NCBI RefSeq assembly: GCF_004331955.1
Contig: NZ_CP036532.1
Span: 1,860,001-1,924,000 of the forward strand
DNA length: 64,000 nt
Direction: 5' to 3'
Source: Roseitalea porphyridii
GTDB lineage: Bacteria > Pseudomonadota > Alphaproteobacteria > Rhizobiales > Rhizobiaceae
Below are positions 26,192 to 39,426 of this stretch, piece by piece; the stretch's first letter is position 1; every line of letters begins with the position of its first letter. The notes beneath the pieces were generated by a model. The model was not told the origin of the DNA, searched no databases, and saw nothing but the letters and a program-made list of their open reading frames with translations. Position numbers and translations under genes: made by a program.

Positions 26192-26846
26192 TTTCCTTTG
26201 CCGCCTCGCGCATCGCCATGATCAGTGTCTCGGGCTCGTGGGCACCCGAAACGGCGATCCGGCGCGCGAAGATGAAACAGGGCACGCCCGTCACGCCGAT
26301 CTGCGCGGCGTGGGCCGCCTCGGCGCCGACCTCCTCGACATCGCGCTCGGTTGCCAGCAGATCCCGGACAAGGGCGTCGTCCATGCCCGCCTCGCCAGCG
26401 GCGCGCGCCAGCACGTCGGTCTTCCCGATGTCCTCGCCGTGCAGGAAGAAGCGGCGGAAGAGCTGCTCGACGACGGCACCCTGGGTCGCCTCGTCGACGC
26501 CGCCGGCCCAGCGGATCACGCGGTGCGCATCGAGCGTGTTCGGCGACACGTCGATGGCCTCGAAATTGAAGTCGATGCCTTCGCTGGCGCCGGCCGCGCC
26601 GATGCGGGCATAGGCTTCCTGCGCCTGATCGGCGCCGCCGAACTTCGCATCGAGATACTCGCGCCGGTCGACGCCGCCGGCGGGAATGGTCGCATCGAGC
26701 TGGAACGGCCGCCATGTCACCGACAGGTCGAACTCGCCCTCGGCCATCTCCGCGGCCCGTTCGAGCCGTCGCTTGCCGATGAAGCACCAGGGGCACATCA
26801 CGTCGGAGATGACGTCGACGCTCATCGGCGCGGGATCGCTCGTCAT
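26178..26846 (-). CDS. DsbA/FrnE-family oxidoreductase (2-hydroxychromene-2-carboxylate isomerase-like)
   Basis: 222 aa from the ATG at 26846 with AAAGG upstream; a second ATG at 26825 is possible. The thioredoxin-fold active site is DVMCPWCFIGKRRLE (CPWC). The inserted helical domain runs through about residue 165 and the cis-Pro loop is GVTGVPCFIF. There is no signal peptide, so it is cytoplasmic as in FrnE, which acts as a disulfide isomerase or glutathione-dependent isomerase. It follows the peptide-binding protein on the same strand across 25 bases and may be co-transcribed. Confidence 0.9.
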   Translation of the reverse strand: MTSDPAPMSVDVISDVMCPWCFIGKRRLERAAEMAEGEFDLSVTWRPFQLDATIPAGGVDRREYLDAKFGGADQAQEAYARIGAAGASEGIDFNFEAIDVSPNTLDAHRVIRWAGGVDEATQGAVVEQLFRRFFLHGEDIGKTDVLARAAGEAGMDDALVRDLLATERDVEEVGAEAAHAAQIGVTGVPCFIFARRIAVSGAHEPETLIMAMREAAKETRAV

Positions 26847-26871
26847 GTCCACCTTTCCGGCGCCGGGCGCC

Positions 26872-28701
26872 CTATTCGCTTCGCGTCGACCACCAGACCG
26901 GCAGTTGATAGCCGTAGAGCGGCGTGTCCGTGTCCGGATATTCGATGTGGTTCCAGTGCGCGACCCAGCTTTCGCGCAGATGGTAGAGCGGCACGGCATA
27001 GTGACCCGAGATCAGGATCCGGTCGAGCGCCCTCACCGCCGCCGCGAATTCGTCCCGGTCGCGCGCATTGACCATCTCCTCGATCATCGCATCGATCGCC
27101 GGATCATTGGCGCCGGCGAAGTTGAAGGTGCCTTCGGGCTCGACCGATTGCGAGCCCCAGCGCCATATCTGCTCGGCGCCCGGCGACAGGGACGCCGACA
27201 GCGAGCCGGCGACCATGTCGTAGTCCCAGGTCTGACGGCGTTTCTGGAACTGCGCATCGTCGACGCCGCGCAGCGAAATCGCGATGCCGATCGCTTCGGC
27301 CGTGCGCTGATAGGCGAGCGCCATCCGCTCGATCTCGTTGGTGGTCGCGCCGACGACCGTGCCGAGCAGGATCTCGAATGAGAGCTGCTCGCCATCCTTC
27401 ATCATGCGGCCGTCCACGATCTCGTAGCCGGCCTCGGCGAGCTTGGCGACCGCCTCGCGCAGCACGGAGCGGTCACGTCCCGAACCGTCGGTGACCGTCG
27501 GCGCGTAGGTGCCGTCCATGATGTCGGGCGAGACCGCGTCGGCGAAAGGCGCCAGCAACGCCCTTTCGCGCTCCGTCGCGGGGCGACCAAGCGCGGACAG
27601 CTCGTCCGAATTCTGCCAGTAGGAGCCGGTGCGCGAAAACCGGTCCGAGAACAGGTTCGCGTTGATCCATTCGAAATCGAACAGCATCGAAAGCGCCTCG
27701 CGCACCCTGCCGTCCGCGAACACGTCCCGACGCGTGTTGAAGAAGAAGCCGAAGAACCGGTCGGGCCGGTCGGACACGAAGGTCGACTTCAACACTTCGC
27801 CGTTCTCGACGGCCGGGAAGTCGTAGGCCGTCTCCCATTTGACCGGATCGCTTTCGGGGTAGATGTCGAAAACGCCCTTCTTGAAGGCCTCGAAGCGCGC
27901 CGTCGCGTCGCGGAAATACTCGATCGTGATCGTCTCGTAGTTCGCAAAGCCGCGCATCGCCGGAACCTCGGCGCCCCAATAGTCTGGATTGCGCCGATAG
28001 GTGATGCGGGTGCCCGGCTCGACGCTCTCGACGAGATAGGGTCCGCTGCCCACGGGCGGCTCGAGCGTTGAATCCTCGAACGTGTCGACATCGATGGCGT
28101 GTCTGGGCAGCACCGGCGTCAGGCCGATGATCAGCGGAAATTCGCGATTGGCCTGCTCGTTGAGGTTGAACCTCACCTTGCGCTCGCCGGTCTTCTCGAT
28201 CGACTCGATCCGGTCCATCCGGCTCGAATAGGGCGGACGGCCCTTCTCGGCGAAGATCTCGTAGGTGAAGATCACGTCCTCGGGCGTCACCGGCTCACCG
28301 TCCGACCAGCGCGCCTCCTCGTTCAGCGTGAATTCGACCCAGGTGCGCGCATCGTCCGTCTCCACGCTCTCGGCGAGGAGGCCGTACATGGTGAACGGCT
28401 CGTCGCGCGAGCGCTGCAGCAGCGGCTCGTAGATCATGTTGCCGAATTCGGGATCCCACACGCCGCGCGCGGTCGTGCGCATCGACTTGAGGACGAAAGG
28501 ATTGAGGCTGTCGAACGTGCCGACCACGCCATAGGTGACCGATCCGTCCTTCGGCGCGTCCGGGTTGGCATAGGGGAAATGCGTGTAGTCCGGCGGCAGC
28601 GCCGGCTCGCCATGCATCGCGATGCCGTGCATCGGCTCCGCCGGCGCCGGCAGCGCGGCGAACGAAACGGCCACTGCGGCAAGAATGATGTGGCGCAGCA
28701 A
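26872..28701 (-). CDS. Extracellular solute-binding protein family 5 (YejA-like peptide binding)
   Basis: 609 aa with a signal peptide (MLRHIILAAVAVSFAALPAPAE). SBP_bac_5 landmarks are FPYANPDAPKDGSVTYG, WVEFTLNEEARWSDGEPVTPEDV (as separate parts), VGSGPYLVESVEPGTRITYRRNPDYWG and FGFFFNTRR. The opening and the closing WWSTRSE resemble YejA, the binding protein of the microcin C/peptide importer YejABEF. No permease or ATPase is adjacent, so it is either an orphan binding protein or works with a transporter encoded elsewhere. Confidence 0.92.
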   Translation of the reverse strand: MLRHIILAAVAVSFAALPAPAEPMHGIAMHGEPALPPDYTHFPYANPDAPKDGSVTYGVVGTFDSLNPFVLKSMRTTARGVWDPEFGNMIYEPLLQRSRDEPFTMYGLLAESVETDDARTWVEFTLNEEARWSDGEPVTPEDVIFTYEIFAEKGRPPYSSRMDRIESIEKTGERKVRFNLNEQANREFPLIIGLTPVLPRHAIDVDTFEDSTLEPPVGSGPYLVESVEPGTRITYRRNPDYWGAEVPAMRGFANYETITIEYFRDATARFEAFKKGVFDIYPESDPVKWETAYDFPAVENGEVLKSTFVSDRPDRFFGFFFNTRRDVFADGRVREALSMLFDFEWINANLFSDRFSRTGSYWQNSDELSALGRPATERERALLAPFADAVSPDIMDGTYAPTVTDGSGRDRSVLREAVAKLAEAGYEIVDGRMMKDGEQLSFEILLGTVVGATTNEIERMALAYQRTAEAIGIAISLRGVDDAQFQKRRQTWDYDMVAGSLSASLSPGAEQIWRWGSQSVEPEGTFNFAGANDPAIDAMIEEMVNARDRDEFAAAVRALDRILISGHYAVPLYHLRESWVAHWNHIEYPDTDTPLYGYQLPVWWSTRSE

Positions 28702-28896
28702 CGAACCGCTCCCTTTGCGTCGAATCCGGATGGCCGCACCATGCCAGAACCCCGATAGACTTCAAGGGTCGGCCGGGGCTGGAAAGCGCAGCCTTGAATG
28801 TGTATCAGCACCGGCAGGCAATCGTCACGGTCCGGCCGCATTTGCGGGCCACGGCTGCGGCACCTCAAGGCAACACAGCAATCACGAAGGACGAAC

Positions 28897-29529
28897 ATGG
28901 CGACGGCATCGAAAACGGCTTGCCTGGCAGCGGCGCTCGGGGCTCTCGCGCTCACCGGCGCGACGGCCCATGCTCAGGGACAGCCCACGCCCCAGAACGA
29001 ATGGTTCAAGGTCTGCACAAAACAGGCCGACAACGACATCTGCAACGTGCAGAACATCCGCACGGCCCAGACCGGGCAGCTTCTCACCGCAGTGAACATG
29101 ATCCAGATCACCGGCAAGCAGAACCGCGCCCTGTTCCAGGTCGCCGTTCCGACCGGCCGGGTCATTCCCGCCGGCGTGGCCTTGCAGATCGACGATGGCG
29201 AGACCCAGCGCATCCCCTATTCGATCTGCCTGCCCGACCGCTGCATCGCCGAGGCGCAGCTCAGCCAGGAACTGATCAACGCGTTCAAGGCCGGCGGCAG
29301 CGTGACGCTGACGACCGTCAATTTCCAGAATCAGCCGAACCCGGTCGAGGTGACGCTGCAGGGCTTCACCGCCGCGTTCGAGGGCAACCCGCTCAAGCAG
29401 TCCGAGCTTGAATCACGTCAGCAGGAACTGCAGGCCGAGATCGAACGGCGTCGCGAGGAATTCCAGGAGCGGCTCAAGGCCGAGCAGGATCGCGCCAAGG
29501 CCGACGACGGCGCTGCTGCGACCGAATAA
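28897..29529 (+). CDS. Invasion-associated locus B (IalB) family protein
   Basis: 210 aa from the ATG at 28897 with GAAGGA upstream. A signal peptide (to AHAQ near residue 27) is followed by the IalB core with NEWFKVCTKQADNDICNVQN, shown in part, and YSICLPDRCIAEAQL; two conserved Cys pairs are likely disulfides. The C-terminus is a charged coiled coil (ESRQQELQAEIERRREEFQ). The family is widespread in Hyphomicrobiales as a periplasmic protein; in Bartonella it aids erythrocyte invasion, but the general role is unclear. It ends at a terminator. Confidence 0.92.
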   Translation: MATASKTACLAAALGALALTGATAHAQGQPTPQNEWFKVCTKQADNDICNVQNIRTAQTGQLLTAVNMIQITGKQNRALFQVAVPTGRVIPAGVALQIDDGETQRIPYSICLPDRCIAEAQLSQELINAFKAGGSVTLTTVNFQNQPNPVEVTLQGFTAAFEGNPLKQSELESRQQELQAEIERRREEFQERLKAEQDRAKADDGAAATE

Positions 29530-29570
29530 GGCCGAACCCGGCGCCCAATAGCGCCGACGACATCATCGGG

Positions 29571-29599
29571 CCGCCGGCGTTCCGCGCCGGCGGTCTTTT
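29571..29599 (+). terminator. Rho-independent terminator after the IalB gene
   Basis: A perfect 9-bp stem, CCGCCGGCG / CGCCGGCGG, with a TTCCG loop, followed by TCTTTT. It lies 41 bases after the IalB stop and 4 bases before the end of mfd, which faces it. Confidence 0.88.
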
Positions 29600-29602
29600 C
29601 GT

Positions 29603-33109
<3,507 letters not shown>

Positions 33110-33112
33110 CGG

Positions 33113-33388
33113 TCAGGTCAATTCGATCCGGTGGTGCGCGCAGATCGCGCGAAAGAGCGGCGTGTCGTGCTCGGGCGGCACGGGCCCCTCGCCCGTGAAC
33201 CATTTGAAAAGGTCCCGGTCGAGGATCGCCATCAGCGATTCAAACGCGGCAAGCTCGTCGGCGTTCATTTCGTTCACATGGGCGTCCGCATAGCCGCCCA
33301 GCAGCAGATCCATTTCCTTCATGCCGCGATGCCAGGCGCGGAATTTCGCGCGCCTTCGGCGGACATCGAGGTCGGGTTCGTCTGTCAT
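33113..33388 (-). CDS. sdhE: Succinate dehydrogenase assembly factor SdhE (DUF339)
   Basis: 91 aa from the ATG at 33388. The compact helical SdhE/YgfY/SDH5 fold is recognised by RRRRAKFRAWHRGMKEMDLLLGGYAD, quoted in parts, where the RGxxE-type motif (HRGMKEMD) is needed for flavinylation of SdhA. LFKWFTGE in the second half is also typical. It lies between mfd and the divergent recG, as in other Hyphomicrobiales. The longer frame that reads upstream is antisense to recG and is not real. Confidence 0.93.
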   Translation of the reverse strand: MTDEPDLDVRRRRAKFRAWHRGMKEMDLLLGGYADAHVNEMNADELAAFESLMAILDRDLFKWFTGEGPVPPEHDTPLFRAICAHHRIELT

Positions 33389-33493
33389 GACGGCGCAGCG
33401 ATCCGGGGCTTTGGGTGATTGCCGGGGCATATAGCGTCCGCCGCCGCGCCTGTCAGCCTTGATCTTGGCGATGGCGGCAAAGATAACCGGCCG

Positions 33494-35602
33494 ATGCGCC
33501 CGTCGATCCTCGATCCGCTGTTCGCCCCGGTCACCACGCTTGAAGGCGTCGGCGACCGCGTGGCCGCGCAGATCGGCCAGGCCCTCGGCAGAAGCGGCGA
33601 GCGCGGCGTTCCGCACGTCGCAGCGCTCCTCTTCCACCTGCCCCATTCGGTGATCGACCGGTCGGCCCGCCCGACCATTATGGCCGCCGTGCCTGGCACG
33701 ATCGTCACGCTGACGCTGCATGTCGACCGGCATCAGGCACCGCCGCGCGGCAACCGGCGTGTGCCCTACCGCGTCTTCTGCCATGACGAATCGGGCGAGA
33801 TCGCGCTGACCTTCTTCCGCGCCCACGGCGCATGGCTTGAACGCACGCTGCCCGTCGGCGAACGGGTGCTCGTGTCGGGCAAGGTCGAATGGTTCAACGG
33901 CCGCGCCTCGATGGTCCATCCCGACCACATCGTCGGCGAGGACGATGCGGACAGCCTGCCCGCCATCGAGCCGGTCTATCCGATGACTGCCGGGCTTTCG
34001 GCCAAGGTGCTGCGCCGGGCGATCCTGCAGACGCTCGAACGGCTGCCGGACCTGCCCGAATGGGACGACCCGGCGCTCATTGTCCGCGAGCGCTGGCCGA
34101 CAATGAAGGGCGCCCTGCAGGCGATCCATCATCCGCAATCGGCGCTCGATATCGCGCTCGAGACGACCAACCGGCGCCGGCTCGCCTATGACGAACTGCT
34201 CGCCGGGCAATTGGCGCTGGCGCTGGTGCGCGCCCGAATGAAAAGGAAGGCGGGCCGCGCGCTGACCGGCGACGGCCGTCTGGTCGACGCGGTCGAGGCC
34301 GCGTTCGGCTTTGCGCTGACGGGCGCGCAGACCCGGTCATTCGGCGAGATCGCCGCCGACATGGAAGCGCCCGAGCGCATGCTGCGCCTGCTGCAGGGCG
34401 ATGTCGGCGCCGGCAAGACGATCGTCGCGCTGATGGCGCTCGCCCGCGCCGTCGAGGCGGGCACGCAGGGCGCGCTGATGGCGCCGACCGAGGTGCTGGC
34501 GCGCCAGCACATGGCGACCATCGGTCCGCTGGCCGAAAAGGCCGGCCTGCGCGTGGCCCTGCTCACCGGCCGCGACAAGGGCGCCCGCCGCGCCGAGGTG
34601 CTCGACGCGCTGAAGGCCGGCGACATCGACATCCTGATCGGCACGCATGCCCTTTTTCAGGAAGGGGTCGAATTCGCCGATCTCGGCCTTGCGGTGATCG
34701 ACGAGCAGCACCGGTTCGGCGTCCACCAGCGGCTGATGCTGTCGGCCAAGGGCGCGGCCGTCGACATGCTGGTGATGACGGCGACGCCGATCCCGCGCAC
34801 GCTGGTGCTGACCGCCTATGGCGACATGGACGTCTCCAGGCTCGACGAAAAGCCCGCCGGCCGCAAGCCGATCCGGACCGTCGTCATGCCGATCGCGCGC
34901 ATGGACGATCTGCTCGGCCGGGTCCGCGCCGCGCTCGACGAGGGACGCAAGATCTACTGGATCTGCCCGCTGGTCGAGGAAAGCGAGGACGTGCCGGTCA
35001 TGTCGGCCGAGGCGCGCCATGCCGATCTGGTGAAATCCTTCGGCGATGCGGTCGGCCTCGTCCACGGCCGAATGGCCGGCCCGGACAAGGACGCGGCAAT
35101 GGCCGCCTTCAAGGCCGGCGACACGCGCATTCTGGTGGCGACCACCGTAATCGAGGTGGGCGTCGACGTGCCCGATGCGACCATCATGATCATCGAGCAT
35201 GCCGAGCGGTTCGGCCTGTCGCAGCTTCACCAGTTGCGCGGGCGTGTCGGGCGCGGCGCCGAAGCCTCGTCCTGCATCCTGCTCTATGGCGAACCGCTGG
35301 GCGAAACCGCCCGCGCCCGGCTCGACGTGATGCGCGCCACCGAGGACGGGTTCGTCATCGCCGAGGAGGATCTGCGCCTGCGCGGCGAAGGCGAACTTCT
35401 GGGCACGCGCCAGTCGGGCATGCCAGGCTTCACGCTGGCGCGCATGGAGGCCCATGCGGACCTTCTGCCCGTCGCGCGCTCGGACGCGCGGCTGATCCTC
35501 GAAACCGATCCCGAGCTTCAAGGCAAAAGGGGCAAGGCGCTGCGCACGCTGCTCTACCTGTTCGAACGCGACGCCGCCGTGCGCCTTCTGAGCGCAGGCT
35601 GA
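33494..35602 (+). CDS. recG: ATP-dependent DNA helicase RecG
   Basis: 702 aa from the ATG at 33494 (MRPSILDPLFAPVTTLEGVG); an upstream start would add an atypical leader. It has the N-terminal wedge/OB domain, Walker A GDVGAGKTIVAL, DEQHRFGVHQR, TATPIPRTL and the QLRGRVGRG motif VI. RecG remodels stalled replication forks and Holliday junctions. It is divergent from sdhE-mfd, with 105 bases between the start codons. Confidence 0.97.
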   Translation: MRPSILDPLFAPVTTLEGVGDRVAAQIGQALGRSGERGVPHVAALLFHLPHSVIDRSARPTIMAAVPGTIVTLTLHVDRHQAPPRGNRRVPYRVFCHDESGEIALTFFRAHGAWLERTLPVGERVLVSGKVEWFNGRASMVHPDHIVGEDDADSLPAIEPVYPMTAGLSAKVLRRAILQTLERLPDLPEWDDPALIVRERWPTMKGALQAIHHPQSALDIALETTNRRRLAYDELLAGQLALALVRARMKRKAGRALTGDGRLVDAVEAAFGFALTGAQTRSFGEIAADMEAPERMLRLLQGDVGAGKTIVALMALARAVEAGTQGALMAPTEVLARQHMATIGPLAEKAGLRVALLTGRDKGARRAEVLDALKAGDIDILIGTHALFQEGVEFADLGLAVIDEQHRFGVHQRLMLSAKGAAVDMLVMTATPIPRTLVLTAYGDMDVSRLDEKPAGRKPIRTVVMPIARMDDLLGRVRAALDEGRKIYWICPLVEESEDVPVMSAEARHADLVKSFGDAVGLVHGRMAGPDKDAAMAAFKAGDTRILVATTVIEVGVDVPDATIMIIEHAERFGLSQLHQLRGRVGRGAEASSCILLYGEPLGETARARLDVMRATEDGFVIAEEDLRLRGEGELLGTRQSGMPGFTLARMEAHADLLPVARSDARLILETDPELQGKRGKALRTLLYLFERDAAVRLLSAG

Positions 35603-35631
35603 GAGTCGACCGGCGACATCACCAGCAGGGC

Positions 35632-35732
35632 CGTCATTCCGGGGCCGCGAAGCGGAACCCGGAATCCAGAGCGGAGACCTCAGCCATCGACGCACTGGAT
35701 TCCGGATCAGGCTACGCCTGTCCGGAATGACG
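35632..35732. repeat. Palindromic intergenic repeat element
   Basis: A 101-base nested inverted repeat between recG and glmU. The outer arms are CGTCATTCCGG and CCGGAATGACG; the inner arms are CCGGAATCCAG and CTGGATTCCGG. The whole can fold into one long hairpin. Dispersed repeats beginning with this GTCATTCCGG core are common between genes in alphaproteobacteria; they are non-coding and may act as transcription or mRNA-stability elements. Only one copy is in this window. Confidence 0.85.
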
Positions 35733-35775
35733 TGACGAAGGAGCGCGGCGCACGGCTTTTGAGGACCCGCCGCCG

Positions 35776-37128
35776 TCAGCCCTTTGCTGCCTTCGCCTTG
35801 GCGAGCTTCGCCCGCAGCCGGGCGGCGAGGCCATCCTTGGTGACCTGCCGCGCGCGGCCGATGCCGAGCGCGTCCTCGGGTACGTTTTCGGTGATCACGC
35901 TGCCCGAGCCGACATAGGCGTTCGCGCCGACCGTGACTGGCGCGACGAGCGCGGAATTGGAGCCGATGAAGGCGCCCGCGCCGATCGTCGTGCGGTGTTT
36001 GGAAAACCCGTCATAATTGCAGGTGATCGTCCCTGCCCCGATATTGGCGCCGGCGCCCACCGACGCATCGCCCATATAGGTCAGATGGTTGACCTTGGCG
36101 CCGTCGGCGATCTCGGCATTCTTGGTCTCGACGAAATTGCCGACCTTGGTCTTCGCGCCAAGGCGCGTGCCAGGGCGCAGCCGCGCGAACGGGCCGATCT
36201 CGGCGTCCGCGCCGATCTGCGCCCCTTCTATGTGCGAAAAGGCGCGGATGCGCGCGCCCGATGCCACCGTCACGCCCGGCCCGAACCAGACGTTCGGCTC
36301 GACCGTCACGCCGGGCGCGATCTGCGTATCATGGCTGAGAAAAACGGTCTCGGGCGCGGCCATCGTCACGCCGCCCAGCATCAGTTCCCGCTGCCGCCGC
36401 GCCTGCCAGATCGCCTCGGCCTCGGCCAGTTCGGCCATCGTGTTGATGCCGAGCACGTCCTCGACCGGCGCCTCGATGGCGCGCACGGTCAGCCCGCGTT
36501 CGCGCGCGATCTGGACCGCGTCGGTCAGATAGTATTCGCCCTTGGCATTGTCGTTGCCAATGGCGTCAAGAAGGTCGGCCAGATGCGCGCCGGCGAACGC
36601 CATCAGCCCGCCATTGCAGAAACCGATCGCCCGTTCCTCGTCGGTTGCATCCTTGTGCTCGCGGATCGCGACCAGCTGGCCCTCCTCTTCGATCAGCCGG
36701 CCATAGCCGTGCGGATCGGCCGGCCGGAAGCCGACGACGACCAGATCGGCGCCCTCCGCCAGACCCGCCCGCGCCGCGCCGAGCGTGTCCGGCGTCACCA
36801 GCGGCGTGTCGCCGAACAGGACGAGCACGTCGTCGAAGCTCTCCTCGATCGCCGGCAGCGCGGCGGAAACCGCATTGGCCGTGCCAAGCTGTTCGTGCTG
36901 GGTGAAGAAACGCGCCTGCCCTTCAAGGGCTCCCAGCGTCTCGCGCACCTGGTCGGCGCCATGGCCGACCACGATCGCCAGCGCGTCGCTTCCGGCGGCG
37001 CGCGCGCAGCCGGTGACGTGCGCGACCATCGGCAGTCCGGCGACCGGGTGCAGCACCTTGGGCAGTGCCGATTTCATCCGCGTGCCGGCCCCGGCGGCCA
37101 GGATGATGGTCAGACAGGAGCGCGCCAT
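35776..37128 (-). CDS. glmU: Bifunctional UDP-GlcNAc pyrophosphorylase / glucosamine-1-phosphate acetyltransferase GlmU
   Basis: 450 aa. The N-terminal pyrophosphorylase domain begins with [20 protein letters not shown]. The C-terminal left-handed beta-helix acetyltransferase has repeated hexapeptides ([26 protein letters not shown], the catalytic [19 protein letters not shown]). It makes UDP-GlcNAc, the precursor of peptidoglycan and lipid A, and the starting sugar for the WecB and PseB steps encoded later in this window. Confidence 0.98.
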   Translation of the reverse strand: MARSCLTIILAAGAGTRMKSALPKVLHPVAGLPMVAHVTGCARAAGSDALAIVVGHGADQVRETLGALEGQARFFTQHEQLGTANAVSAALPAIEESFDDVLVLFGDTPLVTPDTLGAARAGLAEGADLVVVGFRPADPHGYGRLIEEEGQLVAIREHKDATDEERAIGFCNGGLMAFAGAHLADLLDAIGNDNAKGEYYLTDAVQIARERGLTVRAIEAPVEDVLGINTMAELAEAEAIWQARRQRELMLGGVTMAAPETVFLSHDTQIAPGVTVEPNVWFGPGVTVASGARIRAFSHIEGAQIGADAEIGPFARLRPGTRLGAKTKVGNFVETKNAEIADGAKVNHLTYMGDASVGAGANIGAGTITCNYDGFSKHRTTIGAGAFIGSNSALVAPVTVGANAYVGSGSVITENVPEDALGIGRARQVTKDGLAARLRAKLAKAKAAKG

Positions 37129-37234
37129 CGCCGATTCCCCATTGTCTTCAAATGACGCGTCCGCTCTATCGGCAACCGCGTCGCTTTTCCAGACGCCGCT
37201 TGCCGGTCAATCCAAAGCCCGGTAGGCGATCGGC

Positions 37235-38167
37235 ATGCCCGAACGCGCCGCATCGCCCTCGCTTGCCCTGCCCTATGCGGTGATGATCGCGACGCCGCTG
37301 TTCTTTTCGACCAACATCATCTTCGGCCGCTTCGTCGCGGGCGAGACCGCGCCCTTCGTGCTCGCCTTCCTGCGCTGGTCGGCCGTCGCCGCAATCCTCC
37401 TGCCGGTTGCGATCGCGCGCAAGGGTCCGATGCTCGCCGCCGTGCTCGCCGAACACTGGCGGCTTCTGATTGCTCTGGGCGCGCTCGGCATGGGCATTTG
37501 CGGCGGCGGCGTCTATCTGGGACTGACGCACACCACCGCGACGAACGCCACGTTGATCTACTCGGTCTCGCCGGTGTTGATCATCCTGCTCGAACGGGCC
37601 TTCAAGGGCCGGCGCATCGCCCCTCGCGAGGCGCTGGGCACGGTGCTCGCCTTTACCGGGGTCGCCTGGATCGTGCTGCGCGGCGATCTGGCGACGCTGA
37701 TCGGCCTGTCCTTCAATCCGGGCGACCTGCTCATCGCGCTGGCGGCGCTTGCCTGGGCGGGCTATTCGATCCTCTACCGCACGGACGGGCTCGGCCGGCT
37801 CGACAATCTGAGCCTGTTCGCGCTGGTCGCCGCCTTCGGCGCGCTCGCGAACCTGCCGCTGGCGGCTGTCGACCTGGCGCGGGGCGACGGTCTTCCGGCG
37901 ACGGCCGAGGCGTGGTGGGCGACCGCCGGCATCGTCGCCATCTCGTCCCTTCTGGCCTTTTCGGGCTTCCAGTACGGCGTTCGGGCGCTCGGCGCGTCGA
38001 TCGCCGGCCTGTTCATGTATCTGATGACACCGTTCGGCGTGATGCTGGCGGTGATCTTCCTCGGAGAGCGGCTGGCCGCCTTCCACGGCATCGGCATCGT
38101 GCTGGTGCTGACCGGGATCGCGGCGGCGACCTTCCCGGCCGCGCTTGTCGAACGGCTCCGGCGCTAG
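37235..38167 (+). CDS. DMT-superfamily (EamA) transporter
   Basis: 310 aa with ten hydrophobic helices in two EamA repeats (FLRWSAVAAILLPVA in the first; ALGASIAGLFMYLMTPFGVMLAVIFLGER in the second, partly quoted). A typical inner-membrane exporter of amino acids or metabolites with unknown substrate. It ends tail-to-tail with ccdA, overlapping by four bases. Confidence 0.93.
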   Translation: MPERAASPSLALPYAVMIATPLFFSTNIIFGRFVAGETAPFVLAFLRWSAVAAILLPVAIARKGPMLAAVLAEHWRLLIALGALGMGICGGGVYLGLTHTTATNATLIYSVSPVLIILLERAFKGRRIAPREALGTVLAFTGVAWIVLRGDLATLIGLSFNPGDLLIALAALAWAGYSILYRTDGLGRLDNLSLFALVAAFGALANLPLAAVDLARGDGLPATAEAWWATAGIVAISSLLAFSGFQYGVRALGASIAGLFMYLMTPFGVMLAVIFLGERLAAFHGIGIVLVLTGIAAATFPAALVERLRR

Positions 38168-38958
38168 CCGAGACGCCCGAGCGCCGGGAACTGCTCGAGA
38201 AGCCAGAAGGCCATCGCCTGCATGCCACCGGTCAGGAACAGAACGCCCGCCAGCACCAGCAGCACGCCGATCGTCTTCTCGACCGCGCCCAGATGGGTCC
38301 GGAACCGCGTCAGGAACTGCATGAAGCGGCCCGAGAACATGGCAGCCAGAATGAACGGCACGCCGAGCCCGGCCGAATAGACGGCCAGCAGGCTGGCCCC
38401 CTGCCCGACGCTGTCCTGCGCGCCGGCGAGCGTCAGGATCGGCCCGAGGACAGGGCCGATGCACGGGGTCCAGCCGAACGCGAAGGCAAGGCCCATCACA
38501 TAGGCGGCGGCCGGGTTGGCCGGCACGCCCCGGCTCTGGAAGCGCGCCTCGCGCGACAGGAACGACAGCCGGAAGACGCCGAGGAAATTCAGGCCCATGA
38601 TGATGATCACCACGCCGGCGGCCATGGCGAGCTCGGTCTGATAGGCCCTCAGCAGGCCGCCGATCGTCGACGCGCCCGCCCCGAGCGCCACGAACACGGT
38701 GGAGAAACCGGCGACGAAGGCCAGCGCCGCCGTCATCAGCGGCAGGCGCACGGCGGAAAACCGCGCCGTGGCCGCACCGGATGGACCTGGCGTGGCGTCA
38801 GGCTCGATCGCCGCCGAACCGCCATTGTGGCGAAAATCGTCCATCGAGACGCCCGCCATGTAGCAAAGATAGGGCGGCACGAGCGGCAAGACGCACGGCG
38901 TGATGAACGAGATCATGCCGGCGAGGAACGCACTCAGATAGGTGATTTCGAGGTCCAT
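38164..38958 (-). CDS. ccdA: Cytochrome c biogenesis protein CcdA
   Basis: 264 aa from the ATG at 38958; an upstream start would add a non-membrane leader. Six membrane helices carry the two redox cysteines in SFITPCVLPLVPPYLCYM and FGWTPCIGPVLGP. CcdA moves reducing equivalents from cytoplasmic thioredoxin to periplasmic thiols for haem attachment to c-type cytochromes, one of which is encoded at 16095. A hydrophilic insert between helices 1 and 2 (about residues 38-62) is longer than usual. Confidence 0.94.
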   Translation of the reverse strand: MDLEITYLSAFLAGMISFITPCVLPLVPPYLCYMAGVSMDDFRHNGGSAAIEPDATPGPSGAATARFSAVRLPLMTAALAFVAGFSTVFVALGAGASTIGGLLRAYQTELAMAAGVVIIIMGLNFLGVFRLSFLSREARFQSRGVPANPAAAYVMGLAFAFGWTPCIGPVLGPILTLAGAQDSVGQGASLLAVYSAGLGVPFILAAMFSGRFMQFLTRFRTHLGAVEKTIGVLLVLAGVLFLTGGMQAMAFWLLEQFPALGRLG

Positions 38959-39350
38959 GCCGGTCCCGTGATTGAACGCGATGGGAACTGCGCCGAAGGC
39001 CAGCAACAGCGGCCGCGCAGGCCATGGGGCGCGGCCCGCCATGCCCGCAATGCTTGCCGCGCGCAACACCCTTGGGGCGAAAATAGACACGCATTCCGTC
39101 ACTTGCCAATCACACTCGTGCGCGACCTTGTGCCTCGTCGGCAGGCGGCCTCATGCCGCCGAGGCGGTCACCGCGCTCACTTGCCCCCACGAGGTCGGGA
39201 AGACCGCCATGGATATCGGGGCCACGCACTGATCGGCAACGAGCGTTGGGCGACGCATTGGGCCTGCAAATGCGGTTGACCGGATCGGCCGGTTTGCGTA
39301 TGCACCCAACGACCGCGCCGGACAGCATCTGGCGCGGTTTCCCTTGTCGG
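38959..39350. other. Intergenic stretch before tRNA-Lys; no gene seen
   Basis: This 392-base gap lies between ccdA and tRNA-Lys. Frames here are short and have the biased composition of shadows. I see no terminator, repeat or RNA structure I can support; the promoters of ccdA and the tRNA must be here. Confidence 0.5.
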
Positions 39351-39426
39351 GAGCGCGTAGCTCAGCTGGTAGAGCAACTGACTTTTAATCAGTAGGTCCA
39401 GGGTTCGAGCCCCTGCGCGCTCACCA
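39351..39426 (+). tRNA. tRNA-Lys (anticodon TTT)
   Basis: A complete 76-base cloverleaf. The acceptor is GAGCGCG pairing with CGCGCTC, the D arm GCTC/GAGC, the anticodon stem ACTGA/TCAGT around loop CTTTTAA (anticodon TTT), and the T arm CAGGG/CCCTG with TTCGAGC. CCA is encoded. Its 3' half is the attachment site of the element that follows, and the gene remains intact because the element supplies an identical end. Confidence 0.97.

Noticed and set aside
34337-35695. Long - strand frame opposite recG
   Set aside because: Shadow of recG with no domain, biased composition and no ribosome site.
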